Made by a program: the position numbers and the translations under genes
Shown here: piece by piece, positions 34,552 to 43,959 of the stretch
How the letters are laid out: each line of letters opens with the position of its first letter
Numbering within the stretch: the first letter of the stretch is position 1
Source of the DNA: Marinoscillum sp. 108
GTDB lineage: Bacteria; Bacteroidota; Bacteroidia; Cytophagales; Cyclobacteriaceae
Direction of reading: 5' to 3'
Length of the DNA stretch: 64,000 nucleotides
Assembly (NCBI RefSeq): GCF_902506655.1
Contig: NZ_LR734808.1
Span: forward strand, 992,001 to 1,056,000
The notes under the pieces: model-generated
The model's database searches: none
What the model was told of the DNA's origin: nothing
The model's input: the letters and a program-made list of their open reading frames with translations, nothing else

Positions 34552-36735
34552 GTGAGCCTATGGGTGGTTATCACCATTTTCTTTGCGTATCACCTGCAGT
34601 TTCTCAAAGCGGATTTTGAATTCGAGAAGTTTTTCCCTCTTGATGATCCAGACATCACTTTTTATGAAAATCACCTAAACCATTTTGGCTACGACAATGA
34701 CTATCTCCTGATTATTCTGGAAAATAACAATGGAGTATTTCGTCAGGACTTTCTTAAAAAAATCGCTCAGCTAACGGCCAGTATCAAATCAGAAGAGGGC
34801 GTAATTCAGGTTGGCTCTCCGCTCGATTTTCAACAGCCCATTAAAGCTCCTCTTGGGGTAACACTTGTTCCGCTCATTCATCTGGAGAACCCGGAACTAT
34901 ACCCACAAGACAGTGCAAGAATGTTTGCTCACCCTATCTACAGGTACTTCTTTGGTATTGATGGCAGGTCTTTACTCGTACAGGTTACCCATCAGCATTT
35001 CGAAGACCCCGTTTCCGCTGATCTACTGGTCAATAACCTGAACCAGTTACTCACCCAGGAGCATTTTGATCACTTCCGACTGGCGGGAAAACTTGTGGCT
35101 CAAAAGGCATTCATCGGATACATTCAGAGCGATTTTATTCTCTTCATCGCATCAGCACTCGTGGTGAGCTTTCTTCTTCTTACCCTCGTCTTTCGCTCAC
35201 TGAAAGTATCGCTCATGCCCTACCTCATCAGTGTCACCAGTCTTATCTGGTTGCTGGGACTGATGGCCTTGCTGGGGCAGACCATTACCATTTTGGGTTC
35301 GCTAATTCCTCCTGTTATTCTATTTGTATCCACCTCTGATGCCATTCACCTCATCAATGCCTTCAGGGCAGACGAACAACCCGATTTTATCACCAGGTTA
35401 AAGACAGCCATCCATAAGGTGCTCACACCTACTTTTCTCACCTCGGTCACCACTGCTATTGGTTTTTTTAGTCTTGTGACCATCGATACAGAACCTATTC
35501 GCTTTCTGGGGATTTTCTGTGGGATTGGCATTCTGCTCTCTTTTATCATCACTTTTGCTTTTGGACCATTGCTGATCCATCAAAGCTACGCGCCACGCAA
35601 ATCAGGTACAGCCACAAGGTACCTGGCCATCTGGGTGATCCGGCATTTCAGAGTCGTTCTCGCTGGCACCACACTCCTGGTGATCTTATCTGTGGCAGGA
35701 CTTTATCTCCTCAAAACCGATGCTCGCCTCCTGGATGATCTTCCTGCGGACTCAGAAGTCAGGCAGGACTTTGAATTTGTGGACATTCACTACGGAGGGT
35801 CCAAGCCCTGGGAAATGGCCTACTGGCCTAAAGATCCCAATGGCAGCATTTGGGAGGAGGAGGTCATGCGAGAGGCTCACAAGATTCATCAGTACTTACT
35901 AAAGGAGTATCCCATGGAGCGACTTTGGTCACCGGTCACCTTTGCCATGTATGGCCATCAAATGATCAATGGAGGAAGCTCTGCAGCATTTGAGATGCCT
36001 GATACACAAAATTACCATAGAGCCATTCGAACCATACGCCCTTACACCCGGAAGCCTGAAGTCCCCAGCCTGATCGGCAAAAATGAGCATTATGCCCGCT
36101 TTACGGGTTTCATTCCTGAATATGGATCATTTGAAACCATCCGAAAAGATCAGGAGCTCCTTTCCTACCTCGATGCCCACATTAATCATGATGTCATTGA
36201 GTACCGACTCACTGGCACCACTTACCTGATCGACAAAAGCCATGGAATGCTCTCCGCTAACCTGATGCGTGGACTTCTAATCGCCATTTCAGTCATTTCT
36301 TTAATACTTGGGATTTATTTTCGTTCGCTTAAAATCCTGTTGATCAGCCTAATTCCCAATATCATACCCCTTTTAGCCACGGCCGGGTACATGGGGCTTG
36401 CAGGAATTTCGTTAAAACTCACAACCTCCATTATATTTGCTGTTGCATTCGGTATTGCAGTGGATGACACCATTCATTTTATATCAGTGTACCGAAGGCA
36501 AAAAGCTAGAAATAGGATATACAGAATGATCAATACTTTTCAGACTGCTGGTAAGGCCATGAGCATTACCACACTGGTAATTGTTTCGGGTTTCGTTTTA
36601 TTCCTTTTTTCCTCATTTGGAGCTACTTATTACCTGGGCTTGTTTTTGTCCTTGTCCCTGACAATAGCCCTGATCATTGATCTAACCCTACTTCCGCTAC
36701 TCCTTCATTTTACAAAAAACAAGAACAGTTTATAG
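34552..36735 (+). CDS. MMPL/RND-superfamily membrane transporter
   Basis: A 727-residue inner-membrane protein with two repeats, each a periplasmic domain followed by about five to six helices. The first helix is FFAYHLQFL-like near the N-terminus; the helix blocks at about 200-345 and 565-720 carry FVSTSDAIHLINAFR and FGIAVDDTIHFISVYRR, the conserved MMPL/RND transmembrane motifs. It may export lipids, hopanoids or similar compounds. The listed start is GTG at 34552. Coding-like sequence continues upstream in frame to 34471 without an ATG (a CTG lies at 34489), so the true start may be earlier and non-standard. Confidence 0.87.
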   Translation: MSLWVVITIFFAYHLQFLKADFEFEKFFPLDDPDITFYENHLNHFGYDNDYLLIILENNNGVFRQDFLKKIAQLTASIKSEEGVIQVGSPLDFQQPIKAPLGVTLVPLIHLENPELYPQDSARMFAHPIYRYFFGIDGRSLLVQVTHQHFEDPVSADLLVNNLNQLLTQEHFDHFRLAGKLVAQKAFIGYIQSDFILFIASALVVSFLLLTLVFRSLKVSLMPYLISVTSLIWLLGLMALLGQTITILGSLIPPVILFVSTSDAIHLINAFRADEQPDFITRLKTAIHKVLTPTFLTSVTTAIGFFSLVTIDTEPIRFLGIFCGIGILLSFIITFAFGPLLIHQSYAPRKSGTATRYLAIWVIRHFRVVLAGTTLLVILSVAGLYLLKTDARLLDDLPADSEVRQDFEFVDIHYGGSKPWEMAYWPKDPNGSIWEEEVMREAHKIHQYLLKEYPMERLWSPVTFAMYGHQMINGGSSAAFEMPDTQNYHRAIRTIRPYTRKPEVPSLIGKNEHYARFTGFIPEYGSFETIRKDQELLSYLDAHINHDVIEYRLTGTTYLIDKSHGMLSANLMRGLLIAISVISLILGIYFRSLKILLISLIPNIIPLLATAGYMGLAGISLKLTTSIIFAVAFGIAVDDTIHFISVYRRQKARNRIYRMINTFQTAGKAMSITTLVIVSGFVLFLFSSFGATYYLGLFLSLSLTIALIIDLTLLPLLLHFTKNKNSL

Positions 36736-36749
36736 TTGTTAACAACACA

Positions 36750-37214
36750 ATGAATAAAGGATTAAAAATAGGCGATGACATTCCTGAAGTAACCCTCAAA
36801 GATCAGGAAGGCCATCTGATTGATTTAACCTCGTTCAAAGGGAAACATTCTTTGGTGGTATATTTCTATCCAAAGGACGATACTCCGGGGTGTACCCTGG
36901 AAGCTTGCAGTTTCAGAGATCGATATGATGAATTTGAAGAGGCCGGCGCCAAGGTGATCGGTATCTCAGGAGATTCTGTAGGTTCCCACAGCCGTTTTGC
37001 TTCGCGTCACGGTCTCAATTTCATGTTATTGAGTGATATCAACAGAGTCGCTGAAAAGGAATTTGGGGTGCCGAGAAACCTGTTGGGGTTATTACCAGGT
37101 AGGGTCACCTACGTCTTTAACAAGGAAGGAAAGCTGGTATCCACCTTCAGTTCGGCGGTGAAGGCCACCAGACACATCAAGGAGTCGCTGAAAGCGCTAT
37201 CCACCTGTCAATGA
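36750..37214 (+). CDS. bcp: Thioredoxin-dependent thiol peroxidase (BCP type)
   Basis: A 154-residue peroxiredoxin that reduces hydrogen peroxide and organic peroxides with thioredoxin. YPKDDTPGCTLEACSFRD holds the peroxidatic Cys48 and resolving Cys53, typical of the alpha-2 helix Cys pair of BCP. The GISGDSVGSHSRFASRHGLNF block is also conserved. It starts 14 bases after the MMPL gene, so they may be cotranscribed. Its 3' end overlaps the convergent plsC by 18 bases. Confidence 0.95.
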   Translation: MNKGLKIGDDIPEVTLKDQEGHLIDLTSFKGKHSLVVYFYPKDDTPGCTLEACSFRDRYDEFEEAGAKVIGISGDSVGSHSRFASRHGLNFMLLSDINRVAEKEFGVPRNLLGLLPGRVTYVFNKEGKLVSTFSSAVKATRHIKESLKALSTCQ

Positions 37215-37901
37215 GGCTACTGGCTTATTAGCCAGTAGAGCTACCTTTTCCCTGACCTGCTCCACCACTTCGGCACTTCCATCGCAGGTGATCGGAGCAG
37301 ATACGCTCACTACCATCTGGGTACTGCTCCATTTGCCCCAGGTAAAGGACTTTCCGGTCTGCCTGATGCCTATGGGAAGGATCGGCACATTGGCCTCTTT
37401 GGATAAAATAAAAGGACCTTTTTTGAAATGAGCGATCTGATGATCCACTGTGCGTGTGCCTTCGGGAAACATCAACACTGATTTTCCCTGATTAATCAGT
37501 TTAGCTGATCGCTTCAGACTCTCCATCGATTTCTTCCGATTGGACCGATCGATAAAAATCATGCCCGTGGCCATCATGTACCACCCAAGGAATGGGATGA
37601 TTCTCAACTCTTTCTTTGCCACAAAGTACAGGTTGGCAGGAATCGCCCGAAAAAGAATGGGTATATCCAAATACGACTGATGATTACAGACAAACACATA
37701 GGGTTTGTCTCGCTCAATGACTTCCATCCCACTCTTTTCTATTCGGATGCGAAAAGCCCACAAAATACCCGGAGCCCAGCAGCTACGGGCCATCGCCACA
37801 GGTATGGCTGTGCGAAAAGTGAATAGATAGATAATGAGCGACAGGCTAATCCAAAAGATGCTCCAAACCGCACAAAAGAAAACTCTTAAAAATACCAGCA
37901 T
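37197..37901 (-). CDS. plsC: 1-acyl-sn-glycerol-3-phosphate acyltransferase
   Basis: Makes phosphatidic acid by acylating lysophosphatidate at the inner membrane. The 234 residues carry a hydrophobic N-terminal segment (FFCAVWSIFWISLSLIIYLF), motif I NHQSYLD (73-79), motif III FPEGTR (145-150) and a Pro-rich LPIGI-type motif IV. Length is normal. Its terminal 18 bases overlap the end of bcp on the other strand. Its start faces the 130-base gap before leuS. Confidence 0.93.
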   Translation of the reverse strand: MLVFLRVFFCAVWSIFWISLSLIIYLFTFRTAIPVAMARSCWAPGILWAFRIRIEKSGMEVIERDKPYVFVCNHQSYLDIPILFRAIPANLYFVAKKELRIIPFLGWYMMATGMIFIDRSNRKKSMESLKRSAKLINQGKSVLMFPEGTRTVDHQIAHFKKGPFILSKEANVPILPIGIRQTGKSFTWGKWSSTQMVVSVSAPITCDGSAEVVEQVREKVALLANKPVASLTGG

Positions 37902-37998
37902 TCAATCAATCAAAATTCTCCTCAAAGCTAAGCACTCTCCCATAAAATGGTACCCACTTAAAAGCTTTGATTTAATACTCGTTTTTCAGGGCATCGTT

Positions 37999-38006
37999 TA
38001 ACTTTG
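37999..38006 (+). promoter_or_regulatory. Bacteroidota -7 box of leuS
   Basis: TAACTTTG matches TAnnTTTG exactly, 25 bases before the leuS ATG. I do not see a good -33 element at the expected spacing. Confidence 0.45.
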
Positions 38007-38031
38007 CGCACTTTATAAAAATCGAGAATCA

Positions 38032-40806
38032 ATGGCCGAGTACAAACATCTGGAGGTAGAAAAAAAATGGCAACAATACTGGCAGGAAAACAAGATCTAT
38101 GAAGTAAGCATAGATCCTTCCAGGCCCAAGTATTACATCCTGGATATGTTTCCGTATCCTTCAGGTGCCGGACTACACGTAGGCCACCCACTTGGCTACA
38201 TTGCTACAGACATTATTTCTCGTTTCAAACGACTCAAAGGGCACAATGTGCTTCACCCGATGGGTTTTGATGCCTTTGGCCTACCGGCTGAGCAGTATGC
38301 CATCCAGACCGGTCAGCATCCGGCCATTACCACGGAAACCAACATCACCCGCTACAAAGAACAGCTCACCAATCTGGGATTTAGCTATGACTGGTCTCGC
38401 GAGGTGCGTACTTCAGAACCCTCCTACTACAAATGGACCCAATGGATCTTCAAGCAGCTATTTAACAGCTGGTACAACAAAGACTCAGACAAGGCAGAGC
38501 ATATCGACACATTGATCTCAGCTTTCGCCGAAAGCGGAAATCAGTCTATCAATGCCGTGTGTGATGATGACGTGCCTGCATTCAGTTCAAGTGATTGGAA
38601 TAGCTGGTCTGAAGAGGCACAGCAAAAAATGTTGCTCAAATACCGACTGACCTATATCGCAGAAACCACCGTAAACTGGTGTCCGGCTTTAGGTACTGTC
38701 CTTTCCAACGATGAAGTAAAAGACGGATTTTCGGAGCGGGGCGGCCACCCTGTCGTGAAAAAGAGCATGGCGCAATGGAGCATGCGCATCACGGCCTATG
38801 CCGACAGACTGATTTCCGGGCTGGATAAAATTGACTGGCCAGAGCCTATCAAAGACATGCAACGCAACTGGATCGGCAAATCCTATGGCGCTGAAGTAGA
38901 TTTTGCCATTGAAAACTCAGATAAGAAGATCAGGGTCTTTACCACCAGAATTGACACCATCTATGGGGTGAGCTTCATGGTGGTGGCACCTGAAGCCGAA
39001 ATCGTACAGCACCTGACCACTCCTGAGCAAAAGCAAGAGGTTGAAGATTATATTGCCGTGGCCAAAAACCGCTCTGAGCGTGAGCGAATGAGCGACGTGA
39101 AGACCGTTTCCGGGGTGTTTACCGGGAGTTATGTGATCCATCCATTTAGCGGAGAGAAAGTACCTGTCTGGATTGCCGACTATGTGTTGGCAGGATACGG
39201 TACCGGAGCAGTGATGGCCGTGCCCAGCGGAGACCAAAGGGATTTTGACTTTGCCAAGCACTTTGACCTGCCGATAGTACAAATAATCGATTCGCAAAAG
39301 ATTACCGAAACGGAAGCTGATGCCACCAAAGAGGGCAAAATGATCAATTCTGGTATTCTGAATGGACTTACTCCACTTGAGGCCATCGATAAGGCCATTG
39401 CTGAGGTGGAGAAAAAGGGAATTGGGGTTAGAAAAGTGAACTACAGATTGCGTGACGCCATCTTTGGTCGCCAGCGCTACTGGGGTGAGCCTATTCCGGT
39501 TCACTTCAAAAATGGTATCCCCTATCTACTGGAAGACAGCGAACTGCCACTCAATCTTCCCGAGGTAGATAAGTATCTCCCCACAGAAGACGGTGCCCCA
39601 CCACTGGGCCGTGCGGACAACTGGCAGTATAAGGATGGTACTCCCTATGAGCTGACCACCATGCCTGGTTGGGCCGGATCCAGCTGGTACTTTTTCAGGT
39701 ACATGGACCCGGACAATGATCAGGAATTTGCGTCTGAAAAAGCCCTTGACTACTGGCAGCAGGTGGACTTCTATATGGGCGGCAGTGAGCATGCCACCGG
39801 TCACCTCCTCTACTCCCGTTTCTGGACCAAATTCCTCTACGACATGGGATTCATCAAAGTAGATGAGTATGCTAAGAAGCTGGTGAATCAAGGAATGATT
39901 CAGGGCCGCTCAAACTTCGTTTACCGGGTAAAAAATGAGAACAAATATGTGTCCTTTGGACTGAGAAAGGAATTTGATACTTACCCGGTGCACGTGGATG
40001 TCAACATTGTAAAAGATGATATTCTGGACCTGGAGGCGTTTAAGTCATTCAGACCAGACGCAGAAGATGCAGAGTTTGTATTGGAAAACGGCAAATACGT
40101 CTGTGGCTGGGAAGTAGAAAAAATGTCCAAATCCAAGTACAATGTGGTCAATCCGGATGATCTGGTGGAGAAATACGGTGCTGATACACTCAGAATGTAC
40201 GAGATGTTTCTTGGACCTATAGAGCAGAGTAAGCCCTGGAACACCAATGGCATAGAGGGTGTTTACAAATTTCTCAGGAAATTCTGGACGCTCTTCCACA
40301 ACAACCGGGAGGATCTCCTGGTGGTCTCAGAGGAGCCCGCCACCAAAGAAGAGCTAAAGGTGCTCCACGGTCTTCTAAAGAAAATTGAGGAAGACATAGA
40401 GCGCTTATCACTCAACACCTCAGTGAGTAATTTCATGATCGCCGTGAACGAACTGGGGGCACTCAGCTGTAACAAGCGGGCTATACTGGAGCCAATGGTT
40501 ATCGCCCTGGCCCCTTTCGCTCCACACCTTTCTGAGGAGCTCTGGTCACTTCTCGGACATGAGGAAAGCATTTTTAATGCCTCCTTCCCTGTATTTGATC
40601 CCACTCATCTGGTAGAGGATAGTTTTGAGTACCCGATCATGGTGAATGGAAAAATGAGAGCGAAAATTCAATTGGGAGCGGATCTGTCCAAAGAAGAAAT
40701 CGAGTCGCAGGCACTGGCTCACCCCAATGTACAGAAATGGACTGAAGGTAAAGCGCCTAAAAAGGTAATCGTAGTACCTAAAAAGATCGTCAATGTGGTG
40801 GTATAA
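38032..40806 (+). CDS. leuS: Leucyl-tRNA synthetase
   Basis: Class I enzyme that charges tRNA-Leu. The HIGH-type motif reads HVGH at residues 49-52 and KMSKS is at 697-701. The CP1 editing domain (with TTRIDTIYGVSFMVVAPE and the GTGAVMAVPSGDQRDFDFA catalytic block), the WAGSSWYFFRYMDP segment and the C-terminal anticodon region are all present. At 924 residues it is longer than the usual 860-880, with extra stretches near 150-195 (between NSWYNKDSDKAEH and TVNWCPALG) and 620-690 that resemble the insertions known in Bacteroidota LeuRS. Complete. Confidence 0.98.
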   Translation: MAEYKHLEVEKKWQQYWQENKIYEVSIDPSRPKYYILDMFPYPSGAGLHVGHPLGYIATDIISRFKRLKGHNVLHPMGFDAFGLPAEQYAIQTGQHPAITTETNITRYKEQLTNLGFSYDWSREVRTSEPSYYKWTQWIFKQLFNSWYNKDSDKAEHIDTLISAFAESGNQSINAVCDDDVPAFSSSDWNSWSEEAQQKMLLKYRLTYIAETTVNWCPALGTVLSNDEVKDGFSERGGHPVVKKSMAQWSMRITAYADRLISGLDKIDWPEPIKDMQRNWIGKSYGAEVDFAIENSDKKIRVFTTRIDTIYGVSFMVVAPEAEIVQHLTTPEQKQEVEDYIAVAKNRSERERMSDVKTVSGVFTGSYVIHPFSGEKVPVWIADYVLAGYGTGAVMAVPSGDQRDFDFAKHFDLPIVQIIDSQKITETEADATKEGKMINSGILNGLTPLEAIDKAIAEVEKKGIGVRKVNYRLRDAIFGRQRYWGEPIPVHFKNGIPYLLEDSELPLNLPEVDKYLPTEDGAPPLGRADNWQYKDGTPYELTTMPGWAGSSWYFFRYMDPDNDQEFASEKALDYWQQVDFYMGGSEHATGHLLYSRFWTKFLYDMGFIKVDEYAKKLVNQGMIQGRSNFVYRVKNENKYVSFGLRKEFDTYPVHVDVNIVKDDILDLEAFKSFRPDAEDAEFVLENGKYVCGWEVEKMSKSKYNVVNPDDLVEKYGADTLRMYEMFLGPIEQSKPWNTNGIEGVYKFLRKFWTLFHNNREDLLVVSEEPATKEELKVLHGLLKKIEEDIERLSLNTSVSNFMIAVNELGALSCNKRAILEPMVIALAPFAPHLSEELWSLLGHEESIFNASFPVFDPTHLVEDSFEYPIMVNGKMRAKIQLGADLSKEEIESQALAHPNVQKWTEGKAPKKVIVVPKKIVNVVV

Positions 40807-40837
40807 TCGTGGCATTATTTGTGCAATCAACCACCAC

Positions 40838-41281
40838 ATGAAAAACGCAATAATCGTAGCGACTTTGCTCTTTCTGGGAGCTTGCACGCGACCCGAAAAT
40901 GCTCCACAGTTCATAGGGATAGAGAACATTGAAGTCTCAAAAATCATGGGCACCAATGCCGTGCTTAAAGCAGAAGCTATTTTTTACAACCCCAATGATG
41001 TAAAAATGAAGCTGCGCAAAGTGAACATTGATATCGAGCTGGAAGGGAAGAAAATCGGAGTGATCAACCAGGAATTTACGACCAAAGTACCTGCTCTTTC
41101 CGAATTCAGGGTGCCATTGAATGCCAGTTTTGATATAACAGAAATCGGACTACTCAATGGCATCATCAGCATCCTGGGTGGGAAAAAGGTGGTAGTCCAT
41201 TATAAGGGGTTTGTGAAAGTCTCCGTGCACGGTTACCCGGCCACTGTTCCTATTGACTTTGAAGAGGAAGTAAGGATGTGA
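40838..41281 (+). CDS. LEA14-like (LEA type 2) lipoprotein
   Basis: A 147-residue lipoprotein. MKNAIIVATLLFLGACTRPE ends in a lipobox (LGAC), giving lipidation at Cys16. The mature part (GIENIEVSKIMGTNAVLKAEAIFYNPNDVKMKLRKVNIDIEL is its core region) is the water-stress-type LEA-2 beta sandwich. The family's role in bacteria is unclear; it may bind lipids or stabilise the envelope. I chose the ATG at 40838, which starts the signal; an in-frame ATG at 40793 would overlap the leuS 3' end and push the signal sequence inward. Confidence 0.82.
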   Translation: MKNAIIVATLLFLGACTRPENAPQFIGIENIEVSKIMGTNAVLKAEAIFYNPNDVKMKLRKVNIDIELEGKKIGVINQEFTTKVPALSEFRVPLNASFDITEIGLLNGIISILGGKKVVVHYKGFVKVSVHGYPATVPIDFEEEVRM

Positions 41282-41369
41282 CAGATAAATACTTAGACAA
41301 AAATCCCTAAAACGTGGTATTGAACTGGATTTGGCTTTTGGCTAGCTTTATGCAATAATTAGCACAAAA

Positions 41370-41486
41370 ATGAAACGCCTTATCTCCACCGCCCTGATTC
41401 TTCTGATTTCCAGCCTTTTTGTTTTATTGGGATTCAAGAAATTTCGTCCTTCCGTACAGAAACCCTCTTCGAAGCTTTTTGTCTGA
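41370..41486 (+). CDS. Possible 38-residue single-pass membrane protein
   Basis: A short ORF beginning MKRLISTALILLISSLFVL and continuing GFKKFRPSVQKPSS: one hydrophobic helix of about 17 residues and a basic tail, fitting a type II or N-in membrane micropeptide. A near-consensus -7 sequence (TAGCTTTA) lies shortly upstream. It ends five bases before the convergent VOC gene. No homology can be judged by eye; it may be chance. Confidence 0.35.
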   Translation: MKRLISTALILLISSLFVLLGFKKFRPSVQKPSSKLFV

Positions 41487-41491
41487 CCTGA

Positions 41492-41875
41492 CTAAACCGT
41501 CAGTTCAATGATGTTTCCCTCGGGATCCAGTATGACGCTTTCGTAATAGCCGTCACCTGTAGTTCGTGGTTCGCTGTGAATGGTGATGCCCGCACGTCTG
41601 AATCGTTCTGTGTACTCATCCACGGCCTCTCTGCTTCCCAGACTTAGCGCCATATGAGCCCAACCCAATTGAGTAGAGATCCCCTTTTGGTGATGGTCTG
41701 GTTGCTGCATCAGTTCCAGGCGCGTATCCCCATCTGCAAAGGTTAAAAAATAGGATTTGAAGTTCTTCTTAGGGTTGTGATAAAGATCGGAGGCAATGGC
41801 TCCGAAATACTTCACATAGAATGATTTGATGGCTTCCAGGTCACCAACCCAGATTGCCAGGTGTTCTACTTTCAT
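41492..41875 (-). CDS. VOC-family (glyoxalase/dioxygenase fold) protein
   Basis: A 127-residue single vicinal-oxygen-chelate domain with two beta-alpha-beta-beta-beta units. Likely metal ligands are His4 (VEHLAIWV), a Glu in TRLELMQQ, His in WAHMALSLG and the last Glu in GNIIELTV. It resembles lactoylglutathione-lyase-like proteins, but the substrate is unknown. It follows the 276-residue lipoprotein gene after two bases and is therefore probably cotranscribed with it. Confidence 0.88.
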   Translation of the reverse strand: MKVEHLAIWVGDLEAIKSFYVKYFGAIASDLYHNPKKNFKSYFLTFADGDTRLELMQQPDHHQKGISTQLGWAHMALSLGSREAVDEYTERFRRAGITIHSEPRTTGDGYYESVILDPEGNIIELTV

Positions 41876-41877
41876 AT

Positions 41878-42708
41878 TTAAAATCCGGAATTGGGATCTT
41901 CTTTTATGGCGTCATCCAAGGAGGGTTCTACCTCAACCTCCTGTATTATGGGGTCTGATTTAACCTTTTTCCCTTTAAAGAGGCCTTTAAAAAAGCCTCC
42001 GGAAGACACTGAATCCGCAGGGTTATCAGGCAGCGGCTCTGAGACCTCCTCCTGTATGGGCACTCTGGTATAGAGATACTGTCCAAAATGCTTATTGTAA
42101 TACGCCTGCTCCACATTCAATGCCTTGTCATTTGGATCATACCTATAGAGGTATTTGAGTTCCGTTTTAGGCTTGGCCGGCTCCACTATCGCCAACGTAG
42201 GAATATCGAGGGTATCCTCTTCGGAAGAAACAATGGTAGCTGTAGAGTCAATCACCACAGTAGCCGAATCAGAAAAATCACTGGCAATAAATTCACCAAC
42301 ATCCTCCACCACAGGAGGCTCTTCAATAGGCTCTGGTGCTAGTATATTCTCCTTAGGGGCGGTCCTGAGTTCGTAGTTCTTCAGCCAATAAGGTTCATAT
42401 TTAACGATTCCAAACTTGGTCTTCTTCACCTCATCCGGGGTAACCACATAAGGCTCTACATAGGCAAAATAATCAATCCCTTTGCCAACAGACGCCACCA
42501 CCGCTCCCGCACTATCCAGCGATACCGGCTTCTGACTCGCCAGATATTTTAGGCGCTCATCCTTGTCTATTTTCCAGAGGTAAGAGTAGTAGGCCATCCG
42601 CACCGAATCATCCAGAATATAGGTACTCTGAAAAGCCGGACAAATGATCTTGTCACGACAGGAGGCCAGGCATAAGATGATGATAATAACAGCGGAAAGT
42701 TGCCTCAT
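41878..42708 (-). CDS. Predicted lipoprotein of unknown function
   Basis: A 276-residue protein with a lipobox signal (MRQLSAVIIIILCLASCRDK; lipidation at Cys17). It begins with a compact region (FQSTYILDDSVRMAYYSYLWKIDKDE), then has a long, acidic, low-complexity middle rich in Val, Glu, Ser and Thr (about 115-175), and a C-terminal lysine-rich and acidic tail. The ATG at 42708 is chosen since it starts the signal peptide. I recognise no family. Similar proteins are common in Cytophagales. Confidence 0.7.
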   Translation of the reverse strand: MRQLSAVIIIILCLASCRDKIICPAFQSTYILDDSVRMAYYSYLWKIDKDERLKYLASQKPVSLDSAGAVVASVGKGIDYFAYVEPYVVTPDEVKKTKFGIVKYEPYWLKNYELRTAPKENILAPEPIEEPPVVEDVGEFIASDFSDSATVVIDSTATIVSSEEDTLDIPTLAIVEPAKPKTELKYLYRYDPNDKALNVEQAYYNKHFGQYLYTRVPIQEEVSEPLPDNPADSVSSGGFFKGLFKGKKVKSDPIIQEVEVEPSLDDAIKEDPNSGF

Positions 42709-42797
42709 AAATATGGCTATCGGCGAATACAACCCCTAAAATAGGATTATTTTAATTATGGTAAAAGTTTGTAGGGCAGAAAGAAAGTGTTTCAATA

Positions 42798-43583
42798 TCA
42801 CTCATCTAAGATTTCCAGTGCGTGAGGAAGGATCATTTGCACCCATGCCGCATACATTTCTCCTGACGGGTGGAGGCCATCTTCAGCCACATATTCGGGC
42901 TTGGTGGCAGCTTCCCTGGATATAGGTGTGATATTGAAAAATGTCACACCGTAAGCCTCCGAAAAGCCTTTGGCCATATTGTTATAATCGTCTATCTCAC
43001 GAGCGATTTTAGCCCGATCACTATTGGCCGCAAAGGGTGTTACTCCATAGTCAGGAATACTCACCACGATCACCCTACGCTTGTCGCCTCCGGCAAAGTC
43101 AATGGCCTGTTGTAGAAGGGACTCAAACTCGGTCCGATAAATAGATATGCTGTAGCCACGATACTGATTATTCACTCCTATAAGCAACGAAACCCAATCA
43201 TAAGGCCCTTTAACCTCGGAATTGTCGATACCACCTTGAAGCTCCGCTGTGGTCCACCCTGTCCTGGCAATGATCTCGGGATCTTTCATCTCCACACCCC
43301 TTTCACGGAGCTCTGTGACCAGCTGTACAGGCCATCTTTCTGCTATTTCCACACTTTCTCCAATGGTGTATGAGTCACCCAAAGCGAGAAAACTTATGCT
43401 TCCATTTGTCATAGTAGTATCCTCATTATTTTCTTCATTTTCAGAACTTTCCTCACCTTCTGGCTCAGAATCGTCATTAGCAGGCGTTTCATCCTTTGTT
43501 TTCTCCTCATTTTCAGGGCGGTTATCATCTGCCTCCATACAGGAAAGTGGGAAAATCAAGCAAAACAAATAAATCAACTTCAT
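42798..43583 (-). CDS. SGNH/GDSL-family hydrolase, lipoprotein form
   Basis: A 261-residue secreted esterase-like enzyme. MKLIYLFCLIFPLSC is a short lipoprotein signal (Cys15). A strongly acidic linker (about 17-55, nearly all Glu, Asp, Asn, Ser and Thr) comes before the SGNH domain. Catalytic blocks are GDSYTIG (Ser71), GVNNQ (block III Asn) and DGLHPS (Asp/His). The substrate may be an acyl group on sugars or lipids. The gene overlaps its upstream neighbour, the YjbR gene, by four bases (ATGA), so it is translationally coupled to it. Confidence 0.88.
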   Translation of the reverse strand: MKLIYLFCLIFPLSCMEADDNRPENEEKTKDETPANDDSEPEGEESSENEENNEDTTMTNGSISFLALGDSYTIGESVEIAERWPVQLVTELRERGVEMKDPEIIARTGWTTAELQGGIDNSEVKGPYDWVSLLIGVNNQYRGYSISIYRTEFESLLQQAIDFAGGDKRRVIVVSIPDYGVTPFAANSDRAKIAREIDDYNNMAKGFSEAYGVTFFNITPISREAATKPEYVAEDGLHPSGEMYAAWVQMILPHALEILDE

Positions 43584-43933
43584 AGGTTCTTCAGTTCTGC
43601 TTTCAATTTGGCCGGTAGGCCGGAGACTACCAGATCATATGAATCATCCACCCACTCCCGTATTTGCTGGTCAGAAAGAATCCCAACTGCCATCACGGTA
43701 TTCCAGTGTTTCTTGTTCATGTGATAGCCCGGCAGCACATCCTCAAACTCCTCTCGCAGCCTGATGGCTTTCTCTGGATCACACTTCAGGTTGACACTGA
43801 CAAAATCTTCTACATTGGCCAGCGCAAACATTTTGCCCATCACCTTAAATACCAATGTATCGGCATCAAAAGGAAACTCCTCAGTCACTCCTGGCTTGAC
43901 AATGCAGTGATTTCTCAGATCTTCGATGTTCAT
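43580..43933 (-). CDS. MmcQ/YjbR family protein
   Basis: A 117-residue cytoplasmic protein of the YjbR fold, a double-wing DNA-binding-like domain of uncertain role. Landmarks are the N-terminal GVTEEFPFDADTLVFKVMGKMFAL and the central CDPEKAIRLREEF, followed by GYHMNKKHWNTV and the WVDDSYDLVVSGLP tail. Complete at the usual length. It overlaps the SGNH gene by four bases and lies 26 bases after the small membrane-protein gene. Confidence 0.86.
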   Translation of the reverse strand: MNIEDLRNHCIVKPGVTEEFPFDADTLVFKVMGKMFALANVEDFVSVNLKCDPEKAIRLREEFEDVLPGYHMNKKHWNTVMAVGILSDQQIREWVDDSYDLVVSGLPAKLKAELKNL

Positions 43934-43959
43934 AGATTACAGAATATACGATGTAAAAA

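Noticed and set aside
38480-40120. Extra segments in leuS considered as an intein or mobile insertion
   Set aside because: No splicing motifs or endonuclease; similar insertions are typical of Bacteroidota leucyl-tRNA synthetases, and the frame is continuous.
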